Positions 56,420 through 64,000 of a stretch of 64,000 nt of DNA are shown here, in pieces. Both the position numbers and the translations under genes were made by a program. Numbering within the stretch: the first letter of the stretch is position 1; every line of letters starts with the position of its first letter. The notes under the pieces were generated by a model. It was not told the origin of the DNA, made no database searches, and saw only the letters and a list, made by a program, of their open reading frames with translations. Origin of the DNA: DATFRY01 sp963764695 (lineage in GTDB: Bacteria > Myxococcota_A > Polyangia > Haliangiales > Haliangiaceae); NCBI GenBank assembly GCA_963764695.1, contig CAVXTW010000001.1:1178001-1242000 (forward strand). The letters run 5' to 3'.

Positions 56420-59400
56420 ATGAGCCGGCCGCCGAGCATCTCCGCCGAGGAGGTCCTGCACAACGCGGAGTGGGTCTCCCGACTGGCCCGCGCCCTGGTG
56501 GCGCAGCCGGCCGATGCCGGCGATCTGGCCCAGGACACGTGGACGGCGGCGATGGCCTCGCCGGGCGAGCGGCGCGGATCGCTCGGCGCGTGGCTCACCG
56601 GCACGATGCGCAACCTCGCTCGCATGCGGGTGCGCACCGGCGCGCGCCGGCTGCGCCACGAGACCGAGGCAGCGCAGGCCGGCTCGGTCCAGGACGGTCC
56701 CTCGCCAGACCTGCTTCTGGAACGGCTCGAGGCCCAGCAGATCGTGGCCCGGCACGTGCTCGATCTCGACGAGCCGGTTCGCCAGACCGTGCTGCTCCGC
56801 TACTACGAGGGCCTGTCCGCCGCCGAGATCGGGCGCCGCCTCGGCGTGCCGGCGGGCACGGTGCGCTGGCGGCTCAAGTCCGGCCTGGACCAGCTGCGCG
56901 CGCTGCTCGACCAGTCGTTCGATGGAGCGCCGGGGGGCGGTCGCTGGGCGGTCCTGCTCGCGCCGATGGCCGACCAGGTCATCGCCGGCGGCACCGGCGC
57001 GCTCGGCCTGATGTTCAAGGGAGGGCTCATCATGAAGGCAGCGAAGCTCGCAGCGGTCATCGTCGTCCTCGCGCTTGTCGCGCTGCTGGCCTGGCGCGGG
57101 GCTGACCTCTCTCGAGGAGACTCGACGGCATCGAGTGCAGCCGGATCGAGTGCGACGAGCCTCGCGGGCGCCGGACAGGGTCGCGCCGACAGAGTCGCGG
57201 ACGCACCCATCCCGGCGGCCTTCCTCGTGCCTGGTGCACCGGCGCGGCGCATCGCCGGTCACGTCGTCGACGGGAATACGCCGGTGCGCGGCGCCCGCGT
57301 GGTCGCCACAAGCGTGCTCACCGCCGCGGGCGTAAGAGCGCCCATCGCGGTCGCGACGGCGGCGGACGGCAGCTTCGCCTTCGGTTCCCTGCCGCCGGTC
57401 AAGTACACGATCACCGCGTCGGCGGACGGCCGCGCGACGGCCCAGGAGACGGTCGACCTGGGCGATCCGGTCAGCCGGCCGCCGCCGGATCGCATCCTGC
57501 TCGAGCTCGGCCCCTGCGACCACGGCGTCTACGGAACGGTGACCGACAGCTCGGGCGGCGTCATCGAGGGAGCGGAGATCCGCCCCGGCGGCGTCTCCAA
57601 CCGCGGGTCCGGCGCCGTGTCCGGTGCCGACGGCCGCTACGAGCTCTGCATCGGGCCGGGCGCCGCGACGCTCGGCGTCCACGCCGACGGCTACGGCGAT
57701 CTCCGAGATCCGCCAGGCGGTGAGCGGCAGGGTACCGGTCGACGTCACCATGACCCCGGCCGGCGCCGTCGTCGGCCGCGTCGTCGAGGCCGGCAGCGGC
57801 GCACCGGTGTCCGGCGCGCTGGTCTGGGTCAACCCGGAGGTCTGGACACCGGTGCGCGCGTCGTCGCACAACGCGGCGACCGGCGCCGACGGCCGCTTCC
57901 GCATCGAGGACATTCCTCCCGGGCGCTACCGCGTCGGAGCGCGCGCCCCCGGCTTCGCGCCGATGGGCCCCGGCGTCGAGGTCGCGGTCGAGGCCGGGTT
58001 CGAGCCGCCGGAGGCCGCGATCGCGCTGGAGCGCGGGGCGGAGATCGAAGGGATCGTGACCAGCGCGGGAGCGCCGCTCGCAGGTGCGCGGGTGCGGCTG
58101 GTCCGCGAGCAGGGCCCGGCGTCAGCGCAGGCCATCTCGCAGGCGGACGGCCGCTTCACCATCACCTCGAGTCCCCGGGGCGTGTTCGCCCCGCGGGTCG
58201 AGGGCCACGAGGTCGTGTCCCCGGTGCGGGTCGAGGTCCGCAGCTCTCGCCACTCCGGCCTGACCATCGAGGTCCAGGCACTCGGCATCATCCGCGGCCA
58301 CGTGGTGCGCGACGACAGGCCGGTGCGCGGCGCCCAGGTCTACGCCGGCGGTTCGAGCCACGCGCGCATGACCGCGTACTCCGACGACAGCGGCGCCTTC
58401 GAGATGCGTGGCCTTCCGCCCGGCGACTACATGATCGGCGCCAGCAGCGACCGTGCCCAGGCGTTCTCGCGCGAGCCGGACGACATGGTGCGGGTCAGCC
58501 TCGGCCGCCGCGAGGTCCGGGAGGGAGTGACCGTGAACCTGGGCGGCGGCGCGTCCATCGAGGGAACCGTCGTCGCGGAAGGGGGCGGGCCGCTCGAAGG
58601 AGTCTTCGTGGTGTACCGCGATCGCGCGACCGGAGACCTGTGCCGGTCGTGGGCCGATCAGGATGGCCGCTTCGTCTGCCCCATGCTCGCCGGGGGAGGC
58701 AGCTACTCGCCGTCGGTGAGGCCATCGCCGGCGTTCACCGGCGAGCTGCCGGCCGCGGACCGCGCGGGCTTCCCGTCTGTCGATGTGCCGGATGGAGGCG
58801 CACGCATCACCGGCCAGCGGCTGGTCGTGCGCGCGCGGATGAGCAGCATCCGCGGCCAGGTGGTCTCGAGCGACGGCAGCCCGATCGCGGATGCCGTCGT
58901 CCGCGCCTCGGAGGCCGGTGTGGAGCGAACGCCGGCCAGCATGCCCGGCGCGGCGCTTCCGTTCGTGGTGAGCGATGCGGAGGGCGCGTTCGAGCTGCGC
59001 GTGTGGGACGGCACGCGCTGCGATCTCTTCGCTCGGTCCCCGGCCGGTGGCGACGCGAGCGCGACCGGGGTGCGCGCGGGACAGTCCGGCGTGACCCTGC
59101 GCGTGACCGGGCCGGGACGCATCGAGGGCCAGCTGTCCGGCTTCGCGCAGGCGCCCACGGTGCGCGTGCGCCGGCACGGCGACGCGCTGAGCCGACCGGT
59201 CCGCATCGAGGGCAACGCGTTCACCGTGCCGGGCCTGCCGGCAGGACCCTACTCGGTGTGGGCGACGTCTGCCGACGGTGGCGCCGCCGAGGAGGTCGCG
59301 GTCGCGCCGGATGCGGCCGCGCAGGTCGCGCTGGTCAATCGCGGCGCGGCCTCGATCGAGGTCAGGGTGGTCGACTTCACGACCGGCGAACCGGTTCAAG

Positions 59401-59909
59401 GCGTGACCTGCCGCGCCGAGCCGCGGCTCGAGCGACTGACCCCGGGCTCGACCGGGCCGGCGGCGCCGGTCAGTGATGCCGACGGGCGCATGGTGCTGGC
59501 GGCGCCGGCGGGCGGTGCGCAGGTCTACTGCCCGGCCGATGTGTGGGTGCGCAGCGACGGCTTCGCCGCCTCCGTCAACACCGCGACCGCAGAGACGGCG
59601 CGGGTGACGGTGCCGGTCGCTGTGAGGCGACCGCCGGCGTCCTTCAACTCGGTCGGCGTGCGCCTCCAGTATGCGGACGCATCGCGCCGGGTGACCGAGG
59701 TCCGGCCCGGCAGCTCCGCCGCGGCGGCCGGGATCCGGGCGGGAGACGAGGTCACCGCGGTGAACGGCCGCGCGGTCGACGCGCTCACCGGTCTGGCCGT
59801 CGCCTACCTCATCGGCGATCACCAGATCGGCGAGACCATCGCGCTGACCCTGCGCCGCGCCGACCGCGCGTACACGGTGACGCTGCCGCTGGAAGCGCCC
59901 TGGTGGTGA
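56420..59909 (+). CDS. ECF sigma factor fused to an extracytoplasmic carboxypeptidase-regulatory/PDZ protein, one frame break
   Basis: Joined across one break it is 1162 residues. An ECF sigma factor occupies 1-165 (sigma-2: D-L-A-Q-D-T-W-T-A-A-M; sigma-4: L-S-A-A-E-I-G-R-R-L-G-V-P-A-G-T-V-R-W). A single membrane helix follows (about 208-225). Then come several carboxypeptidase-regulatory-like beta repeats (G-H-V-V-D-G, G-R-V-V-E-A-G-S-G, G-Q-V-V-S-S-D-G), and the last 85 residues are a PDZ domain (V-R-P-G-S-S-A-A-A-A-G-I-R-A-G-D). The break is at 57698 (GGC, extra G, ATC). The repeats continue in register after it. A membrane-tethered sigma factor released by proteolysis would fit this order. 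Confidence 0.82.
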
Positions 59910-59948
59910 CCCTGACGCAGGTCCGATCCGGTCAGTCGGCGCCGTCGA

Positions 59949-61394
59949 TCACACCTTCACCGTCTTCCAGCCCCCGCGCCGGAACAGCGTCACCGACACG
60001 ACGGCGCAGGTGGAGAAGGCGATCAGCACGGCGACGAAGACGCCGGTCGGCCCGAAGCCGAGCGGCTTGGCCAGCACCCACGCCAGCGGGATCTCCCACA
60101 GCCAGAAGCAGAACAGGTTGATGAGGGTCGGCGTGCGCGTGTCGCCCGCTCCGTTGAACGCCTGCGTGATCACCATGCCGTACGCGTAGAACAGGAAGCC
60201 GGCGCTGATGATGCGCAGGGCGCTGGTCCCGTGGGCCAGCACGGCCGGGTCGGTGCTGAACGCGCGCACGATCGACTCGCCGAAGATCACGAACAGCAGG
60301 CCCACACCGCCCAGGAAGACCAGGTTGTAGAACGACGCCCGCCACACCGCCTGCTCGGAGCGCTCCGGGTGGCCGGCGCCCAGGTTCTGTCCGACCAGCG
60401 TGGCGGCCGCGTTGGCCATGCCCCAGGAGGGGAGCAGCGCGAACATGACGATCCGCATGGCGATGCCGTAGCCGGCCAGCGCGGAGCTGCCGAAGGTGGC
60501 GACCACGCGGATCAGGCCGACCCAGCTGGTCATGCCGATCAGCATCTGCACGATGGCGTTGCTCGAGATGCGCAGGATGCCGCGCAGTGTCTCGCCGTGG
60601 ATGCGCAGGTGCCGGCGCCGCACGCCCAGGTGGCCGCGGCCGGCGGCCAGCGCGCGCAGCTGGTAGAGAACGCCCACGCCGCGCCCGATGGTGGTGGCGA
60701 CCGCCGCCCCGGTGACACCCATCTGCGGAAACGGCCCCCAGCCGAACACAAGGAACGGACCGAGCGCGATGTTGATGGCGTTGGCCAGCCACAGGGTCCG
60801 CATCGCCACGGTGGCGTCGCCGGCGCCGCGAAAGGCCGCGTTGATGAGAAACAGCATCAGCACGGTGACGCTGCCGCCCAGCATCATGCGGGTGAAGCCG
60901 CTGCCGATGGCCACCACCTCGGGCGAGGCGCCCATCAGCGCGAGCAGCTGCGGCGCGAACAGCACGCCGGTGACGCCGACAACCAGCGCGACGCAGAGGC
61001 CGAGCACGATGGCCTGCACGGCCGCGCGCGCCGCCCCCTCGGGGTCTTTCTCGCCGGTTCGTCGGGCGACCACCGCACCAACGCCGATGGCCAGACCCAT
61101 GGCGACGGCGTAGACCAGCACGAGCATCGACTCGGTCAGCGCCACGGTCGCGACCGCGTCGGCGCCGAGCTTCGACACCCAGAAGATGTCGACCACGGCG
61201 AACACCGACTCCATGATCATCTCGAGCACCATGGGCACGGCGAGCAGGAAGACGGCGCGGCGCAGCGGGAGCGTGGTGTAGTCCTGGCGCCCGCCGCTCA
61301 GCGCCTCGCGCACGAGGGCCCAGACGCTCTGGCGCCCCGACCCGGACTCCGCCGCCTCGGCGGGGACGGTGATGTTGCTGTCGCTGTCTCTCAC
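59949..61394 (-). CDS. MATE-family efflux transporter
   Basis: The 481-residue protein has about 12 membrane helices with MATE features (A-V-F-L-L-A-V-P-M-V-L, I-F-W-V-S-K-L-G-A-D-A-V-A, F-R-G-A-G-D-A, F-N-G-A-G-D-T-R-T-P). It exports cationic drugs or metabolites using Na+ or H+. The GTG at 61394 is preferred over ATG 61439 because AGGAG lies at a reasonable distance and the longer form adds unrelated residues. Confidence 0.92.
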   Translation of the reverse strand: MRDSDSNITVPAEAAESGSGRQSVWALVREALSGGRQDYTTLPLRRAVFLLAVPMVLEMIMESVFAVVDIFWVSKLGADAVATVALTESMLVLVYAVAMGLAIGVGAVVARRTGEKDPEGAARAAVQAIVLGLCVALVVGVTGVLFAPQLLALMGASPEVVAIGSGFTRMMLGGSVTVLMLFLINAAFRGAGDATVAMRTLWLANAINIALGPFLVFGWGPFPQMGVTGAAVATTIGRGVGVLYQLRALAAGRGHLGVRRRHLRIHGETLRGILRISSNAIVQMLIGMTSWVGLIRVVATFGSSALAGYGIAMRIVMFALLPSWGMANAAATLVGQNLGAGHPERSEQAVWRASFYNLVFLGGVGLLFVIFGESIVRAFSTDPAVLAHGTSALRIISAGFLFYAYGMVITQAFNGAGDTRTPTLINLFCFWLWEIPLAWVLAKPLGFGPTGVFVAVLIAFSTCAVVSVTLFRRGGWKTVKV

Positions 61395-61582
61395 GATGGA
61401 CGGCTCTCCTGTTCGTGCCCGAACACCTCGGCCCGCCATTCACGCCGGCCCGGCGCGGAAAGTCGAGTGAAGCGGGGCCGTGCAGATCCCCGCTGACGCC
61501 GTTCCTACCGTGCAGGAAGTAGACCAGCAGCGCGGCGCAACTCCCGTATGATCGATTGCATGCAGCGTCCGACGGAGAGTCG

Positions 61583-62089
61583 GTGATCCGCGTTCTGGTG
61601 AGCGCGTGCCTGCTCGGCATCAAGGTGCGCTATCACGGCGGCGCGGCGAGCTGCGAGAGCGCGGTGCTGGAGCGGTGGCTGGCGGAGGGGCGGGTGGTGC
61701 CGCTCTGCCCCGAGGTCGCCGGCGGGCTGTCAACGCCACGGGCGCCGGCCGAGATCGAGCCGGGCGCCGCGGCGCTCTCGGTGCTGCGCGGCCAGGCCCG
61801 GGTGCGCACGTCGGCGGGGGTTGACGTGACCGAGGCCTTCGCGGCAGGCGCCCGATCAGCGGCGCTGATGGCGGGCCACCACGGGATCGGCGTCGCCGTC
61901 CTCAAGGACGGCAGCCCATCGTGCGCCACCTCCTTCACCTACGACGGCCGGTTCTCCGGCGCGCGGGTCCCGGGCATGGGCGTGACCGCGGCGCTGCTTG
62001 TCCATGCCGGCGTCCAGGTCTTCAGCGAGAGCGAGCTCGACGCGGCCGACCGGGCCCTCGCCGTCCTGGAGGCCGCGGCCGGTCGCTGA
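61583..62089 (+). CDS. DUF523 family protein
   Basis: The 168-residue protein shows the DUF523 pattern: V-S-A-C-L-L-G (Cys motif), V-R-Y-H-G-G, P-L-C-P-E-V-A-G-G-L and K-D-G-S-P-S-C (second Cys). The GTG at 61583 has GGAGAG just upstream. Function unknown; the paired Cys suggests a metal or persulfide site. Confidence 0.88.
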   Translation: MIRVLVSACLLGIKVRYHGGAASCESAVLERWLAEGRVVPLCPEVAGGLSTPRAPAEIEPGAAALSVLRGQARVRTSAGVDVTEAFAAGARSAALMAGHHGIGVAVLKDGSPSCATSFTYDGRFSGARVPGMGVTAALLVHAGVQVFSESELDAADRALAVLEAAAGR

Positions 62090-62118
62090 CAGCTGTCGCT
62101 CGCATGGCGCGGACCAGC

Positions 62119-63013
62119 TCATCGGCCGCGCGGCCGTCGTCCCTGCAGGAGCGGCCGCTCGCGCAGGAGCGCCTTGGCGACGAACTCCTGGAAGGCGTGA
62201 ATGCGCGCGGTCCTGGCCAGGTCGGCGTGCGTCAGCACCCACAACGTCGTCGCCATCTCGTCGATGGGCGCGCGGTGGCGCACCAGGCGCGCATCGAGAT
62301 CGCCCAGGTAGCAGGGTAGAGCGGCGAGCCCGGCCCCGGCCGCGGCGATCTCGCTCATGGCGAGGAACGAGTCGAACTCGGCATGCAATCGCTTCGTCCG
62401 GGATCGCGCGCCGCATCCAGCGCGCCACGCTGGTGGCGGCCAGCGTCTCGTCCGGTGCGACCCAGGTGTGCCCGGTCAGCTCCGCGGCGCGATGCGCCGA
62501 GATGTATGCGGAGGAGCCGTAGATGGCGAACGCCACCGGCGAGATGCGGCGGCCGACCAGGTGGTCGGGCGGATCGATCGCCGGGCGAATCGCGACATCC
62601 GCCTGCCGCCGGGTCAGATCGATCATCGCGTTCGAGATCGCGACCTCCAGCGCGATGCCCGGATTCTCCGCCCGGAACGCGGCCAGCGGGGCGGCGAGCA
62701 GGGGGCCCAGGAGCGTGTCGGTGGTCGTGATCCGCAGCGTGCCCTCGAGCCGCAGATCCTGGCCGGCCAGCTTGCGCTCGAGCGAGACGAGCGTGTCCTC
62801 CACCCCGCGCGCCGCCGACAGGAGCTCGTCGCCGGCAGCGGTCACCGCGTAGCCGGTGGGCAGGCGCTCGAACAGCCGCACCCCCTGGTTGCGCTCGAGC
62901 GAGGCGATCCGGCGCAGGACGGTGGTGCGGTCAACGTGAAGGGCGCGCGCGGCCGCGGCCAGCGATCCACCGTCGGCCAGCGCGAGGACATAGCGCAGGT
63001 CGTCCCACTCCAT
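62119..63013 (-). CDS. LysR-family regulator, one single-base frame break
   Basis: Joined, the product is 297 residues: an N-terminal LysR helix-turn-helix (M-E-W-D-D-L-R-Y-V-L-A-L-A-D-G-G-S-L-A-A-A-A) and the substrate-binding domain that ends with A-A-L-P-C-Y-L. The first frame is lost near 62384-62395 (I-P-D-E-A) and the second resumes with H-A-E-F-D-S-F-L-A-M. One extra base explains it. It is divergent from the SMR remnant/azoreductase pair, which would be its natural targets. Confidence 0.82.
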
Positions 63014-63142
63014 GCGGCGGCGCCGCTCCGCTCGTCTGCTCACGCCATCCTCGCTGCATCGATGCACACCGGGCGTGCGCGTTCGCCGCGTTGTCGAAAC
63101 CAGCCCCGCGCTGGATCGTGAAGGGCAGCAAGGGAGGCCGAC

Positions 63143-63277
63143 ATGGCACGGATCATCCTCATCGCCGCGGGAGTCGTCGAGATCGTCATGGCACTGGGTC
63201 TGAAGTATGCCGAGGGATGGACCCGGCCGTGGACGAGCGCGCCGGGTAACGCCGCGGCGCTGGAGGTCCGGTCGTGA
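63143..63277 (+). pseudogene. N-terminal fragment of an SMR-family efflux pump
   Basis: A 44-residue reading frame starts with the first helix of an SMR/SugE-type pump (I-I-L-I-A-A-G-V-V-E-I-V-M-A-L-G-L-K-Y), including the membrane Glu essential for transport. It stops after P-W-T-S-A, whereas full pumps have about 105 residues and four helices. Its stop overlaps the azoreductase GTG (GTGA). Either a truncated remnant or a short regulatory peptide; the first is more likely. Confidence 0.6.
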
Positions 63278-63906
63278 GGGACGCGAGCCGGCTGCTCTAC
63301 ATCGAAGCGTCACCTCTCAAGGCGCGATCGCACTCGATCGGGGTCGCCCGGGCATTCCTCGACGCGTATCGCGCGGCCCGTCCGGGCGACACGATCGACG
63401 AGATCGATCTGTGGGCGGCGCCCCTTCCCCCGTTCGACGGTGAGACAATCGAGGCGAAGTTCGCCGTCCTGCGGCGGCAGCAGCTCGCGCCGGCGCAGAT
63501 GGCGCGCTGGGAGGCGGTGCGGGCGGTCTCGCGGCGCTTCAACGCGGCGGACAGGTACGTCTTCAGCGTCCCGATGTGGAACTTCAGCATCCCGTACCCG
63601 CTCAAGCACTACATCGATGTGGTGACCCTGGTCGGCGAGAACTGGACCTGGTCGAGGGAGACCGGCTACGGCACGGTGTTTTCCGGCAAGAAGGCGCTGC
63701 TCGTGTGCGCGAGCGCCAACGAGTACACGGGCGAGGCCGCCGACTCTGACTTCCAGAAGCCGTACCTGCGCCGGTGGCTGCGCTTCATCGGGATCACCGA
63801 CGTGCGCGAGATCGGCATCGCCCCCACGCTGGCCGACCCCGCGTCCGTGGCCCGGACGAATGCGCTCGCCAGGGCAGAGGCGGCCCGACTGGCGCCGCTC
63901 TTCTGA
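63274..63906 (+). CDS. azoR: FMN-dependent NADH:quinone/azo reductase
   Basis: The 210-residue flavodoxin-like enzyme has the AzoR start (L-L-Y-I-E-A-S-P, then S-H-S-I), the FMN-binding P-M-W-N-F-S-I-P and the K-H-Y-I-D segment. It reduces quinones and azo dyes by two electrons. The GTG at 63274 overlaps the preceding stop. It is divergent from the LysR gene, which probably controls it. Confidence 0.93.
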   Translation: MRDASRLLYIEASPLKARSHSIGVARAFLDAYRAARPGDTIDEIDLWAAPLPPFDGETIEAKFAVLRRQQLAPAQMARWEAVRAVSRRFNAADRYVFSVPMWNFSIPYPLKHYIDVVTLVGENWTWSRETGYGTVFSGKKALLVCASANEYTGEAADSDFQKPYLRRWLRFIGITDVREIGIAPTLADPASVARTNALARAEAARLAPLF

Positions 63907-63931
63907 GAGCGATGAGGTAGCATCTCGAGCG

Positions 63932-64000
63932 GTGTCCGACCACCTTTCGAGTCCGGTCGCGAGCGGCAGCCACCATCCGACCGGCTCGCCGGCGGCGCTT
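63932..64000 (+). CDS. Possible gene start, cut by window end
   Basis: A GTG at 63932 opens a frame (V-S-D-H-L-S-S-P-V-A) that has no stop before the edge. There are only 23 codons, so no product can be named and it may be non-coding. Confidence 0.25.
   Translation, partial: MSDHLSSPVASGSHHPTGSPAAL

Overview
The window is one stretch of very GC-rich bacterial chromosome (about 70% GC by eye, third positions mostly G or C) packed with genes on both strands. I see no tRNA or rRNA gene, insertion sequence, phage gene or CRISPR array. The gene types suggest a myxobacterium (Myxococcota, perhaps a Haliangium/Kofleriaceae-like lineage): an FHA-domain sigma-54 activator, several Ser/Thr protein kinases (one with AAA and TPR parts), many lipoprotein peptidases and esterases, and DnaJ proteins with added modules. 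This placement is inferred from gene content; no marker tree was possible.

Layout. 1-4.9 kb: end of a thioredoxin-like gene, then prfA, a DUF1385 membrane protein and rpmE on the minus strand, and a DUF3616 lipoprotein with a metallophosphatase. 4.9-8.8 kb: acylphosphatase, a methyltransferase with a long coiled coil, and a LacI-family regulator divergent from a 61-residue protein, with three matching operator palindromes between them. 8.8-12.3 kb: ribF, dapA, dapB (riboflavin cofactors and lysine/diaminopimelate) and an AraC-family regulator. 12.4-25 kb: secreted or surface hydrolases (S41, M48-like, M13, esterase), a DUF2723 membrane protein, glutamate dehydrogenase, an RsmB-like rRNA methyltransferase and a tandem acetyltransferase. 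25-35 kb: a signalling block with an FHA sigma-54 activator, kinase 1, a lipoprotein, the large kinase 2, a response regulator, a histidine kinase and a beta-barrel protein. 35.2-38.3 kb: argB-argD-argF. 38.4-44.7 kb: a chaperone/kinase operon (DnaJ-TPR, DnaK-like, very acidic protein, kinase 3). 44.7-64 kb: an MFS exporter, MBL hydrolase, CBS protein, App1-like phosphatase, an amidase/permease/amidohydrolase operon, a UPF1-like helicase, a sigma factor fused to an extracytoplasmic protein, a MATE exporter, DUF523, a LysR regulator, an SMR-pump remnant and an azoreductase.

The most unusual signal is a set of about 19 single-base reading-frame breaks in six genes: the DnaK-like gene (nine), kinase 2 (five), kinase 1 (two), the lipoprotein before it (one, inferred), the sigma fusion (one) and a LysR gene (one). 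Every break goes the same way, as one extra base; each can be read as an extra base at a codon boundary; and on both sides the protein is otherwise intact and well conserved. About half lie on the tetranucleotide CGAT. The other genes, including complete housekeeping genes such as prfA, dapA, ribF and argBDF, show none. This could be +1 recoding during translation or a clustered insertion-type sequencing error. The sequence alone cannot decide, but the pattern should be the first thing checked.
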